Of a stretch of 64,000 nt of DNA, positions 29,730-38,257 are shown one piece after another. The stretch lies in assembly GCA_003583745.1 (NCBI GenBank), contig QXPY01000002.1, positions 1 to 64,000 on the forward strand, in the 5' to 3' direction. A program made the position numbers and the translations under genes. Origin of the DNA: Rhodocyclales bacterium GT-UBC (GTDB lineage Bacteria > Pseudomonadota > Gammaproteobacteria > Burkholderiales > Rhodocyclaceae). The first letter of the stretch is position 1; every line of letters starts with the position of its first letter. Below the pieces are notes generated by a model, which had not been told where the DNA came from, made no database searches, and was given only the letters and a program-made list of their open reading frames with translations.

Positions 29730-30473
29730 ATGGATTATCGAGGACGCTCCGGACGGCTGTCAATTTTACCCCAGCCCCATTGGCTGATGCGCCTCGGCCG
29801 GCAACTCGGCGCCGCCCTGCTCCCAGGCAGCTGCCTGCTCTGTGGCGGCGACAGCGGCAACACACTGATTTGCCCACCCTGTGAAGCCGACCTGCCAGCG
29901 ATGCCCGGCGCACTGTGCCCCCAATGCAGCGAGCAGACGACCCATGGCGAACGCTGCGGCAGCTGCCTGAAAAACAAGCCCAGCTTCGACCGAAGCTTCG
30001 CCCTCCATCGCTACGACTTTCCGGCTGACCGCATCATCCACGCCCTCAAATATGGTCACCAACTTGCCGTTGTCGACTGGCTCGGCCAACGACTGGCCGA
30101 AAAACTGGCCGCCCAGGCTTTCGATACGATCATCGGTTTGCCGCTCCACCCGGAGCGCTTGCGTGAGCGAGGCTTCAACCAGTCTGTGGAGATCGCCCGC
30201 CGCATTGCCCGTAACCTGCATCTGCCACTCGACCGTGACAGCCTGATCCGCAGCCGCGCCACGCCGCCACAAGCCGAGTTGCCGCACAAGGAACGACAAC
30301 GCAACGTGCGCGGCGCCTTTGAATGCCGGCGCGACTTCTCCAACCAGCACATCCTGCTCGTCGACGACGTCATGACCACCGGCGCGACGCTCAACGAATG
30401 CGCCCGGGTGCTCAAGCTGCACGGCGCCAGCCAGGTTTCGGTGGCGGTGGCGGCGCGCGCCCTGAAGCACTGA
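29730..30473 (+). CDS. comF: ComF-family phosphoribosyltransferase-like protein
   Basis: A 247-residue protein with an N-terminal zinc finger (CLLCGGDSGNTLICPPCEADL, then CPQCSEQ and CGSCL) and a C-terminal PRTase fold (LPLHPERLRERGFNQSVEIAR and the PRPP loop VDDVMTTGATL). ComF proteins are required for DNA uptake in competent bacteria and may act with the helicase and PriA. Start uncertain: ATG at 29730 chosen; a further in-frame ATG lies 19 codons downstream. Together with pilBCD it suggests natural transformation is possible. Confidence 0.85.
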   Translation: MDYRGRSGRLSILPQPHWLMRLGRQLGAALLPGSCLLCGGDSGNTLICPPCEADLPAMPGALCPQCSEQTTHGERCGSCLKNKPSFDRSFALHRYDFPADRIIHALKYGHQLAVVDWLGQRLAEKLAAQAFDTIIGLPLHPERLRERGFNQSVEIARRIARNLHLPLDRDSLIRSRATPPQAELPHKERQRNVRGAFECRRDFSNQHILLVDDVMTTGATLNECARVLKLHGASQVSVAVAARALKH

Positions 30474-30525
30474 ACGGCCAATTCATGATCTAATTCGCCA
30501 CCTCGATTTCAGGAATCCCTGCAGC

Positions 30526-30990
30526 GTGTTTGCCGTCGTTCTCTTCCAGCCGGAAATCCCGCCCAATACCGGTAACATCATTCGTCTCTGCGCCAATACC
30601 GGCGCCGAACTGCACCTCGTTGAACCGCTCGGTTTTCATATCGATGACAAGGCGCTGCGCCGGGCCGGGCTGGATTACCATGAGTACGCCCGCGTCCTGC
30701 GCCACGCCGATTGGCCCGCCTGCAAGGCAACACTAGCCGGTCGGCGCCTGTTTGCCATGACGACCAAGGGCAGCGGCAACCTCTACACCAAACAATTGCA
30801 GGAAAATGATGTTTTTGTCTTTGGCCGGGAAACCAGCGGCTTGCCGGCCGAGATCATCGCCGAATTTGCCGTCGAAAACCGCCTGCGCCTGCCCATGCAA
30901 GCCGGGCAGCGCAGTCTGAACCTGTCCAATGCGGCGGCTGTCACCGTCTTTGAAGCCTGGCGCCAGGCGGGCTTCAGCGGAGCCGTTTAA
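30526..30990 (+). CDS. trmL: tRNA (cytidine/uridine-34 2'-O)-methyltransferase TrmL
   Basis: A 154-residue SPOUT methyltransferase modifying the wobble base of tRNA-Leu. Signs: LFQPEIPPNTGNIIRLCANTG at the N-terminus and the knot motifs FGRETSGLP and QRSLNLSNAAAVTVFEA. The start codon is GTG. The stop overlaps the convergent gpsA end by four bases. Confidence 0.93.
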   Translation: MFAVVLFQPEIPPNTGNIIRLCANTGAELHLVEPLGFHIDDKALRRAGLDYHEYARVLRHADWPACKATLAGRRLFAMTTKGSGNLYTKQLQENDVFVFGRETSGLPAEIIAEFAVENRLRLPMQAGQRSLNLSNAAAVTVFEAWRQAGFSGAV

Positions 30991-31976
30991 GCCAGCTCTT
31001 CCTTGGGATCGCGGGCCATCAGTTGCTCGACCGCCTGCGCGGCATTCAAACGACCATCGAGCACCGCCGCCACGGCCGCACTGATCGGCATGTCCACATT
31101 CAGCTTGCGGGCAAGCTGATCGACCTCGCGGGCGGTATAGACCCCTTCGGCGACATGACCGAGTTCTTCCAGAATCTGTGGCAGCGACTTGTTTTCAGCC
31201 AAGGCCAGACCGACCCGACGATTACGCGACAAATCCCCGGTACAGGTCAGAATCAAATCGCCCATGCCAGCCAGCCCCATGAAGGTTTCGCGCTGCGCCC
31301 CCAAGACCAGCCCCAGACGGGCGATTTCAGCCAGACCACGGGTCATCAGTGCAGCCCGTGAATTCAGGCCAAGACCGAGGCCATCGCAAGCGCCGGTGGC
31401 AATAGCCAGTACATTCTTGATCGCCCCCCCTACTTCGACGCCGACCAGGTCGTCGTTGGCATAGATACGCAGGCGCGTCGTATGCAACTGACGCGCCGCT
31501 TCGCGGGCGAATGCCGGTTCGTTGGCCGCCAGGGCCACGGCGGTCGGCTGACCGGCGGCGACTTCTTCGGCAAAGCTCGGACCGGAAAGCGCGCCGCAGA
31601 CAATATCGCTGCCCAGCACTTCGGTGACGACCTGATGCGGCAGCTTGCCGCTACCCGCCTCGAAGCCCTTGCAAACCCACAGGACCGGCAAGGCACAGCC
31701 CAGCGTCTTCAAACGCTCGACAGTCGGCCGCAAGCCGGCAATCGGTGTCGCGATGATCAACAGTTCCGCCGTCGCAATCGCGGCAGAAAAATCGGTCGAC
31801 ACCGCCACCCTGGCCGGCAACTTGTAGCCGGGGAAAAAGCGGTGATTCTCGCGAGTGTTCAACAAGTCGGCGGCAACATCCTCTTCCCGTGACCACAAGG
31901 TAATTTCATGTTTGCCGGCAAAGGCGATCGACAGCGCGGTACCCCAGGCACCTGCACCTAGCAGCGTAATTCTCAT
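30987..31976 (-). CDS. gpsA: NAD(P)H-dependent glycerol-3-phosphate dehydrogenase
   Basis: A 329-residue enzyme making sn-glycerol-3-phosphate for phospholipid synthesis. N-terminal Rossmann motif LLGAGAWGTALSIAF, then GALSGPSFAEEVAAGQPTAV and the catalytic lysine in GAIKNVLAIATG. It is the last gene of an ArsR-rhodanese-grxC-secB-SH3-gpsA string and its ATG overlaps the stop of the SH3 gene. Confidence 0.96.
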   Translation of the reverse strand: MRITLLGAGAWGTALSIAFAGKHEITLWSREEDVAADLLNTRENHRFFPGYKLPARVAVSTDFSAAIATAELLIIATPIAGLRPTVERLKTLGCALPVLWVCKGFEAGSGKLPHQVVTEVLGSDIVCGALSGPSFAEEVAAGQPTAVALAANEPAFAREAARQLHTTRLRIYANDDLVGVEVGGAIKNVLAIATGACDGLGLGLNSRAALMTRGLAEIARLGLVLGAQRETFMGLAGMGDLILTCTGDLSRNRRVGLALAENKSLPQILEELGHVAEGVYTAREVDQLARKLNVDMPISAAVAAVLDGRLNAAQAVEQLMARDPKEELA

Positions 31977-32419
31977 AAACCCCAGACCTGCGTCGAGCGG
32001 ATATAACCGCTCACTCCGTCACGATGACGCACTTTCGCCCACCCCGACGAGGCGGCCTCAACGAATTCCAGACCGACCGATTTGTCGACCTGCAATACAA
32101 CCGGCGCCTCGGGCTTGTCCGACTGCCTGATTTCACCCCGTGCCGCGGTCACCACCAAGGTCCGCTTTTCAGAGACATTACGCGCCTCGATCCAGGCCAG
32201 CGTACCTTCGGCGTCGCGAATCTTGAACCAGCCCTCCAGGCGGACGACGACCTCAACCGGCGTTTGCGCCTTGATCAGATAGAGCTTTTTGCCCTTCTGT
32301 GAAGGCGCATCATAAAGAATGGCCGCCGGCACATCGACCGAGCGGTAATCGATGGCTGCCGCCACGCTGCTCAGGCAGAGCAGCGACAGCGCACAAATGA
32401 CCCGGAGCTGGCTTTTCAT
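31973..32419 (-). CDS. Periplasmic SH3-domain protein
   Basis: A 148-residue exported protein: signal peptide (KSQLRVICALSLLCLSSVAAA) and two bacterial SH3 units, one around residues 28-80 (AAILYDAPSQKGKKLYLI to GWFKIRDAEGTLAWI) and one around 95-145 (GWAKVRHRDGVSGYI). SH3b domains often bind peptidoglycan or proteins. Specific role unknown. It lies 6 bases after secB and overlaps gpsA by four bases. Confidence 0.83.
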   Translation of the reverse strand: MKSQLRVICALSLLCLSSVAAAIDYRSVDVPAAILYDAPSQKGKKLYLIKAQTPVEVVVRLEGWFKIRDAEGTLAWIEARNVSEKRTLVVTAARGEIRQSDKPEAPVVLQVDKSVGLEFVEAASSGWAKVRHRDGVSGYIRSTQVWGL

Positions 32420-32425
32420 TGCAAT

Positions 32426-32890
32426 TTACTGGATCGGCACTTCGCTCGGGGCACCGGCCTGTTCTTGCAGACGCTGCATGTACATGGCCTCGAAATTAAC
32501 CGGTTGCAGGACGATCGGCTGGAAGCCGGCACGAGTCACGGCGTCGGAAACGGCTTCACGGGCATACGGGAACAGGATGTTCGGGCAAGCAACGGCAATC
32601 AGCGGCTCGACCTGCTCGTCCGGCACGTTAACGATACGGAAAATGCCGGCCTGGCCGACTTCAACCAAGAAAACCGTCTTTTCAGCCAGCTTGGCAGTCA
32701 CGGTTACGGTCAGCACGACTTCGAAGATGCCCTCGCCAACACCACGCGCCCCGGTATTCAGTTGGATCTCGACCTGCGGCGCTTCGCGCTCCAGGAAGAT
32801 TTCCGGTGCATTCGGCACTTCCACCGACAAATCCTTGACGTAAAGTTTTTCAATGCCGAAAACGGGCTGTTGATTTTGTTCCATGTTCAT
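32426..32890 (-). CDS. secB: Protein-export chaperone SecB
   Basis: A 154-residue tetrameric chaperone that keeps preproteins unfolded and hands them to SecA. Family features: [44 protein letters not shown] and [15 protein letters not shown]. The order grxC-secB-gpsA is widely conserved in proteobacteria. Confidence 0.95.
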   Translation of the reverse strand: MNMEQNQQPVFGIEKLYVKDLSVEVPNAPEIFLEREAPQVEIQLNTGARGVGEGIFEVVLTVTVTAKLAEKTVFLVEVGQAGIFRIVNVPDEQVEPLIAVACPNILFPYAREAVSDAVTRAGFQPIVLQPVNFEAMYMQRLQEQAGAPSEVPIQ

Positions 32891-32912
32891 CTTTCAGTGG
32901 GTTAATGGGTGT

Positions 32913-33179
32913 TCAGGCAGCGCCGTCAAGCAATGGCTGCAAGCCACCTGCCTTGTCGAGCGCATAAAGATCATCACAGCCGCCGACATGGGTGTCGCCG
33001 ATGAAGATCTGCGGCACGGTACGCCGCTGAGTTTTCTGCATCATTTCATCGCGGCGATCCGGATCGAGGTCTACACGCACCTCTTCGATCTGGGTAACGC
33101 CACGAGCCGAAAGCAATTGCTTTGCCCGGATGCAATAAGGGCAGACTGCCGTGGTGTACATCAAAACTTGAGCAGTCAT
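32913..33179 (-). CDS. grxC: Glutaredoxin 3
   Basis: An 88-residue dithiol glutaredoxin with the CPYC active site at about residues 13-16 and the glutathione-binding TVPQIFIGDTHVGGCDDL. It reduces disulfides and glutathionylated proteins. I use the ATG at 33179, which overlaps the rhodanese stop by four bases; an earlier in-frame start lies inside that gene. Confidence 0.94.
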   Translation of the reverse strand: MTAQVLMYTTAVCPYCIRAKQLLSARGVTQIEEVRVDLDPDRRDEMMQKTQRRTVPQIFIGDTHVGGCDDLYALDKAGGLQPLLDGAA

Positions 33180-33607
33180 TTGTTGCGCGTCCCTTTCTTG
33201 ATGGGATAACCAGCCCCCACCCATGCATCGACGCCGCCGGCCAGGCTATAGACCCGACCGAAGCCGAGCTTGCTCAGTTCGCCGCACCCCTTGGCCGAAC
33301 GCATGCCGGCGGCACAGCAGACAATTACTGGTTTGTCCTTGTACTTCTCGATTTCGCTGACCCGATCGGCCAGCTTGGCGAGCGGAATATTGCGTGCTTC
33401 CGGCAGATGACCACCGGCAAATTCGTCCGCTTCGCGCACATCGACGATATGCGCATCTTCGCGATTGATCAGCAGCGTTGCTTCCGCAGGATTCACTTCA
33501 TTCTTGTTCGACCGCGCCAGCAGCGGCCACAGCAAGCCCAAACCGCTGACCACGACGATCGAAACAAGCAGGATATTCTGGTTCTGGTTAAAAAATTCCA
33601 TCGGCAC
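33176..33607 (-). CDS. Membrane-anchored rhodanese-like sulfurtransferase
   Basis: A 143-residue protein with one N-terminal transmembrane helix (about residues 10-30) and a single rhodanese domain. The active-site loop is CCAAGMRS, with catalytic Cys followed by the AGMRS loop, and the domain opens with HIVDVREADEFAGGHLP. It moves sulfane sulfur. GGAGG lies 8 bases before the GTG at 33607 and 14 before the ATG at 33601, which favours GTG. It is directly downstream of an ArsR repressor, pointing to sulfur-responsive control. Confidence 0.87.
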   Translation of the reverse strand: MPMEFFNQNQNILLVSIVVVSGLGLLWPLLARSNKNEVNPAEATLLINREDAHIVDVREADEFAGGHLPEARNIPLAKLADRVSEIEKYKDKPVIVCCAAGMRSAKGCGELSKLGFGRVYSLAGGVDAWVGAGYPIKKGTRNK

Positions 33608-33610
33608 CGA

Positions 33611-33928
33611 TCATTCCTCCACACCACAAAATACTTCACGCATCATGCCGACGAGTTGCAATATCCGTTGATCGCCAACCCGATAAAACACCCGATTGGC
33701 GTCCTTGCGCGTCAACAAAACGCCTTTCTCACGCAGAATTGCCAGATGCTGGGAGATATTGCTCTGCGACGTACCCACGGCATCAACGATTTCCTGCACG
33801 CAGGCTTCCTGATCGCCAAGCACACACAGGATCTTCAGGCGCAAAGGATGGGCGATGGCCTTGAGGGCACGCGCCGCCATCTCGATATGCTCCTGCTTGT
33901 CGATCAGGTTGAAAGAAGGCTTTTCCAA
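33611..33928 (-). CDS. ArsR-family repressor, candidate sulfide/persulfide sensor
   Basis: A 105-residue winged-helix regulator: KAIAHPLRLKILCVLGDQEACVQEIVDAVGTSQSNISQHLAILREKG is the classic ArsR DNA-binding region. Cysteines are C35, C43 and C101. C43 in the second helix and C101 near the C-terminus match the cysteine pair of BigR/SqrR/YgaV-type sensors that form a tetrasulfide bridge with reactive sulfur. The downstream rhodanese fits that role. Metal ligands of SmtB/ArsR type (such as ELCVCD) are absent. It is first in its operon and probably autoregulated. Confidence 0.82.
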   Translation of the reverse strand: MEKPSFNLIDKQEHIEMAARALKAIAHPLRLKILCVLGDQEACVQEIVDAVGTSQSNISQHLAILREKGVLLTRKDANRVFYRVGDQRILQLVGMMREVFCGVEE

Positions 33929-34089
33929 GATAATAAAACCTCGTTATCGGTTAATGGATCATTATAAAATAACGATTTGCATTTCACAGTCCTTAATTCG
34001 TTGCTTTCTTGCTATCGTGCGGAGCACCCAACCGCACATCAGACAGCCAAACAGCAACTTCGGGTTGTCCCGCAAACCAGCCGAACCCA

Positions 34090-35481
34090 ATGCGAACACT
34101 TTCAGGCAAACTTGGCCGGCTACGCGCTGCAGCAACCATCGCGAGCCTGGCCGTGATGTCCTTAGCAGGCGCCCCGGCCACGGCCGCCAAGCCGCCCCCC
34201 GCCCCCCACAAAGCAAGTGCGACGCACGCCACACCTGAAATCGCCGAAAAGCAGGCCGACCTTGGCGAGTTGCGCAGCCGTATCGAAGGCTTGCGCAAGG
34301 AACTCAACGCCAGCGAGGAAAACAAGGCAGATGCAGCCAGCCATCTGCGCGAATCTGAACGCCAGATTTCCCGCCTGCAACGCGAACTACACGAACTGAG
34401 CGACCAGCGCCTGCAATTACAAAAACGCCTGAAAAATCTGGAGCAGCAATCCGAAGAACTCGGCAGCACCCTCATCACGCAACAATCCCAACTGGAACAG
34501 CTGCTCTACAAACAATATCTGCGCGGCTCGCCAGACTCGCTGCAATTACTGCTGAATGGCAACGACCCGAATCAGATGGCGCGCGACTTGCACTATTTGT
34601 CCGCCATCGCCTTGAGCCGCGCCGAACTGATGGGCGAGATCAACGCGACGCTCGACAAGAAAAAAGCCTTGGCTGCCGACGCCAAGGAACGCGCCGATGA
34701 GTTGAAGGAAGTCGAAGTCCAGCAGCAGCAACGCCATGCCGAACTACAAAAGCAGCGCGAGGAACGTAAAACCTTGTACGCCCAGATTTCCGACAAGGTG
34801 AACAGCCAGCGCAAAGAGATCGGTAACCTGCAGCAAAACGAAAAGCGCCTGACCCAGCTGATTGACCGCCTGTCGAAGATTCTCGCCGCGCAAGCAGCGC
34901 AGGCCGCGCGCGCAGCGGAAGCAGCCAAGGCGGCCGAAGCAGCCCGTCTCGCCGAAGCCGCACGGCAAAAGAACAAGCCGCGCCCCGGCGTCGAAGAAAA
35001 AGAGCCGCCACGTGCGACAGCAGAAACCAGTCGCCCGAAAACCGTCGAAACCGAGAACCGCTACGAACCGGTCGCCAGCGACGGCAGCTTCGCCCGCCAG
35101 AAAGGCAATCTCCGCCTGCCCGTCCGTGGTGCCGTTGCGGGGCGCTTCGGTAGCCCGCGCGATGGCGGCGGCACCTGGCGCGGGCTGTTCATCAAGGCCG
35201 GCAGCGGCAGCGAGGTGAAAGCCGTGGCCGGCGGCCGGGTGGTCTTCGCCGAATGGATGCGCGGCTTCGGCAATCTGCTGATCGTCGATCACGGCGATGC
35301 CTATTTGACCATTTACGGCAACAACGACGCACTGCTCAAACAGGTCGGGCAGTCGGTCAAGGGTGGAGAAACGATTGCCACCGTCGGCAACAGCGGGGGC
35401 AATCCAGATTCCGGTTTATACTTTGAACTCCGCCACCAAGGGCAACCGATCGACCCGATGAAATGGGCCAGTTTGAAATGA
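34090..35481 (+). CDS. envC: EnvC-like murein hydrolase activator
   Basis: A 463-residue exported protein: a signal peptide, a long coiled coil (about residues 50-260), an Ala-rich linker and a C-terminal LytM/M23 domain. The domain is degenerate: where peptidases have H-x-G-x-D there is RGLFIKAG, and the final H-x-H is LYFELRH, so no zinc site is expected. This matches EnvC, which activates AmiA/AmiB amidases at the septum. The ATG at 34090 lacks a clear ribosome site. The ctpA start overlaps its stop (ATGA). Confidence 0.86.
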   Translation: MRTLSGKLGRLRAAATIASLAVMSLAGAPATAAKPPPAPHKASATHATPEIAEKQADLGELRSRIEGLRKELNASEENKADAASHLRESERQISRLQRELHELSDQRLQLQKRLKNLEQQSEELGSTLITQQSQLEQLLYKQYLRGSPDSLQLLLNGNDPNQMARDLHYLSAIALSRAELMGEINATLDKKKALAADAKERADELKEVEVQQQQRHAELQKQREERKTLYAQISDKVNSQRKEIGNLQQNEKRLTQLIDRLSKILAAQAAQAARAAEAAKAAEAARLAEAARQKNKPRPGVEEKEPPRATAETSRPKTVETENRYEPVASDGSFARQKGNLRLPVRGAVAGRFGSPRDGGGTWRGLFIKAGSGSEVKAVAGGRVVFAEWMRGFGNLLIVDHGDAYLTIYGNNDALLKQVGQSVKGGETIATVGNSGGNPDSGLYFELRHQGQPIDPMKWASLK

Positions 35482-36905
35482 GCAAAGCAAAAACCATCAG
35501 TTTGACATTAGCCGGTTTTGTAGCCGGCGCACTTATCAGCTTGCACATCCCGGCCCTGGCCGAGAAGGATGTCAAACCCGGCCTGCCGATCGAGGAACTG
35601 CGCACCTTTGCCGAAGTGTATAGCGCGATCAAGCAAGGGTACGTCGAACCGGTCGAAGACAAGAAGATGATCACCAATGCCATTTCCGGCATGCTCTCCA
35701 ATCTCGACCCCCACTCCACCTACCTGGACGCCGACTCATTCAAGGATCTACAAGTCGGTACCCAAGGCGAGTTCGGCGGCTTGGGCATCGAAGTCGGCAT
35801 GGAAGACGGCTTGGTCAAGGTGGTTTCGCCGATCGAAGACACGCCGGCCTATCGGGCAGGAGTCAAGGCGGGCGACCTGATCTTCAAGCTCGACGAAACG
35901 CCGGTCAAGGGCTTGACCCTGAGCGATGCCGTCAAAAAAATGCGCGGCAAGCCGAAAACCTCGATCAAGCTTTCAATCATCCGCAAGGGTGAAACGAAGC
36001 CGATCGAAATCACCCTGATCCGCGAAGTGATCAAGGTGCAGAGCGTCAAATCGAAGCTGGTTGAGCCGGGTTACGGTTGGGTACGTATTACCCAATTCCA
36101 GGAAAATACGGTTGCCGAACTAGCCAAGCACGTCTCCGGCCTTTACAAGGAAGGCAACAAGCTACAAGGTTTGGTGCTTGACCTGCGCAACGACCCGGGC
36201 GGCCTGCTCAATGGTGCCATCGGCGTTTCCGCCGCCTTCCTGCCGCCTGACGCCAAGGTCGTTTCGACCGATGGCCGCACCGACGATGCAAAACAGGAGT
36301 TCAAGGCACGACCGCAAGACTACCTGCGCGGCACGAAGGAGGATCCTTTGAAGACCATGCCGTCGGAAGTCAAGAAGGTGCCGATGATCGTGCTGGTCAA
36401 TGGCGGCTCCGCTTCCGCTTCGGAAATTGTCGCTGGCGCGCTGCAGGACCATAAGCGCGCCCTGATCGTCGGCACGCAAACTTTTGGCAAAGGCTCCGTG
36501 CAATCGGTATTGCCGCTCCCCGGAAACACCGCGATCAAGCTGACCACGGCACGTTACTACACTCCGGACGGACGTTCGATCCAAGCCAAGGGCATCGTTC
36601 CCGATATCGTCGTCGAAGACACCGCCAACGGTAGTTCGAGCATGCGGATTCGCGAAGCCGACCTGGACCGCCATCTGATCAACGATCGCGACAAGGATGC
36701 CGGCAAGGAAGCCGCCAAGCCGGAAGCCAAACCGCAAGCCAAGACGCCCGCCAAGCCAGCCAAGGACAAGAACGGCAAGGACGATGCGGCGGAGGACGAA
36801 ATGCCGGCCCGCCTCGAATATGCCAGCAAGAGCGACTATCAGTTCCAGCAGGCCCTGAACCTTCTCAAGGGTTTGCAGATCATGCAGAATAAGTCCAAGG
36901 ACTGA
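35478..36905 (+). CDS. ctpA: C-terminal processing protease (S41 family)
   Basis: A 475-residue periplasmic serine protease: N-terminal signal or anchor helix (about 5-28), a PDZ domain at about 90-170 (GGLGIEVGMEDGLVKVVSPIEDTPAYRAGVKAGD), and the S41 core with nucleophile Ser in GGSASASEIVAGAL and catalytic Lys in QTFGKGSVQ. An Ala/Lys/Pro-rich low-complexity insert lies around residues 410-440. CtpA enzymes degrade or mature envelope proteins, including peptidoglycan hydrolases. Cotranscription with the EnvC-like gene is conserved in proteobacteria and suggests joint control of septal hydrolysis. Confidence 0.92.
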   Translation: MSKAKTISLTLAGFVAGALISLHIPALAEKDVKPGLPIEELRTFAEVYSAIKQGYVEPVEDKKMITNAISGMLSNLDPHSTYLDADSFKDLQVGTQGEFGGLGIEVGMEDGLVKVVSPIEDTPAYRAGVKAGDLIFKLDETPVKGLTLSDAVKKMRGKPKTSIKLSIIRKGETKPIEITLIREVIKVQSVKSKLVEPGYGWVRITQFQENTVAELAKHVSGLYKEGNKLQGLVLDLRNDPGGLLNGAIGVSAAFLPPDAKVVSTDGRTDDAKQEFKARPQDYLRGTKEDPLKTMPSEVKKVPMIVLVNGGSASASEIVAGALQDHKRALIVGTQTFGKGSVQSVLPLPGNTAIKLTTARYYTPDGRSIQAKGIVPDIVVEDTANGSSSMRIREADLDRHLINDRDKDAGKEAAKPEAKPQAKTPAKPAKDKNGKDDAAEDEMPARLEYASKSDYQFQQALNLLKGLQIMQNKSKD

Positions 36906-36923
36906 TTTCTGACGGGAGGAGCA

Positions 36924-37322
36924 ATGCCTGCATCTGACCTGAAAAAAAATCGCGAAATCTTGTTCGCCAAGTTCCCTCCGGGGCAAGTCCCGGAGGCGGC
37001 GGACGACCTCAAGCGACTGGACGAAGTAGAAGTTGCTCCGCGCACCGAACGCGCGGTTGGCGTGGCCTACGAACTGCAGCAGCACACGCTGCAGGAACTC
37101 GAAGAACACCTCGAGGACAAGGGCTACCACCTCGACAACACCCTGATGAGCAAACTGACCCGGGCGCTCATCCACTACGTCGAAGACACCCAGTTGCACA
37201 ATCTGGGCGCCCCGGAAAAGCGTCTCAAGCGCTCCTCCCAGGAAGCCTACGTCAAGGCCTGGGAGCTTCACCCGCACGGCGACCACGACGACACGCCTCC
37301 GGAGTGGCGCGAATACAAGTAA
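36924..37322 (+). CDS. Conserved hypothetical acidic protein
   Basis: A 132-residue soluble protein with no signal peptide, rich in charged residues and predicted helical (RTERAVGVAYELQQHTLQELEEHLEDKGYHLD). I do not recognise the family with confidence, though similar genes occur near ctpA in related genomes as far as I recall. GGGAGGAG precedes the ATG, so it is clearly translated. It lies 18 bases after ctpA and may share its transcript. Function unknown. Confidence 0.7.
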   Translation: MPASDLKKNREILFAKFPPGQVPEAADDLKRLDEVEVAPRTERAVGVAYELQQHTLQELEEHLEDKGYHLDNTLMSKLTRALIHYVEDTQLHNLGAPEKRLKRSSQEAYVKAWELHPHGDHDDTPPEWREYK

Positions 37323-37366
37323 CCGGCGGCATCTGACGAAGGAAGTGTTGGCCAGACGCTTCACTC

Positions 37367-38257
37367 ATGGCCGACCAACCCCATCTCATTCCTTTTGCAG
37401 CCACGCCACCGATGAACGACGAGCAGCTTCTCCGCTACAGCCGCCACATCCTGCTCGACGACCTCGGCATCGAAGGTCAGAGCCGGATTCTTGCCAGCCA
37501 CGCTCTGATCATCGGCGCCGGCGGCCTGGGCTCGCCGGCCGCGCTTTACCTGGCCTCGGCCGGCATCGGCAAGATCACACTGGTCGACGACGATACCGTC
37601 GATTTCACCAATCTGCAGCGCCAGATCTTGCACACTCAGGCCCGGGTTGGCATGGCCAAGGCAGAATCCGGCAAGCAGGCGCTCGGCGCAATCAATCCGG
37701 AAATCGAAATCGTAACGCTACAGCAACGCCTCTCCGGCGCCGCACTTGACGCGCTGGTAGCAGAAGCCGATCTCGTCCTCGACTGCACTGACAACTTCGC
37801 CACCCGGCACGCCATCAACCGGGCCTGCGTAAATCACCGCAAACCGCTGGTTTCCGGCGCCGCCATTCGCTTCGATGGCCAGATCAGCGTCTACGACCTG
37901 CGCCAGGACGACTCACCGTGCTATCACTGCCTGTTCCCCGAAGGCGAGGATGTCGAGGAGGTTCGCTGCGCCGTGATGGGCGTCTTCGCCCCACTGACCG
38001 GGATTATTGGCACCATGCAGGCCGCCGAGGCATTGAAGCTGGCTGCCGGGATCGGTCGTTCGCTGACCGGCCGCCTGTTGCTGCTCGATGCGCTGGAGAT
38101 GGAATGGCGGACGATCAAATTCCGCAAGGATGCGGACTGTGCTGTGTGCGGACCTAACGGAAACGGGCGAGCAGGCGAATATCTTCGCCTAACTGGCGCA
38201 GATCCCGAATTGCCAACCGGTGCTTGCCGCTCAAATCGGTCAGCTCCGGCAGATTGA
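37367..38257 (+). CDS. moeB: MoeB/ThiF-type adenylyltransferase
   Basis: A 296-residue E1-like enzyme that adenylates the C-terminal glycine of a sulfur-carrier protein such as MoaD or ThiS. Signs: ATP-binding IIGAGGLGSPAALYLA, VDFTNLQRQ, DCTDNFATRHAIN, and zinc cysteines in CYHCLFPEG and DCAVCGP. An ATG at 37412 (MNDEQLLRYSRHIL) is the more typical start. The protein normally ends soon after the last cysteine pair; here about 33 extra residues run antisense into ribD. Confidence 0.88.
   Translation: MADQPHLIPFAATPPMNDEQLLRYSRHILLDDLGIEGQSRILASHALIIGAGGLGSPAALYLASAGIGKITLVDDDTVDFTNLQRQILHTQARVGMAKAESGKQALGAINPEIEIVTLQQRLSGAALDALVAEADLVLDCTDNFATRHAINRACVNHRKPLVSGAAIRFDGQISVYDLRQDDSPCYHCLFPEGEDVEEVRCAVMGVFAPLTGIIGTMQAAEALKLAAGIGRSLTGRLLLLDALEMEWRTIKFRKDADCAVCGPNGNGRAGEYLRLTGADPELPTGACRSNRSAPAD

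Noticed and set aside
36162-37364. A 400-codon minus-strand frame opposite ctpA and the hypothetical gene
   Set aside because: Antisense shadow with no recognisable domain; the plus-strand genes are clear.
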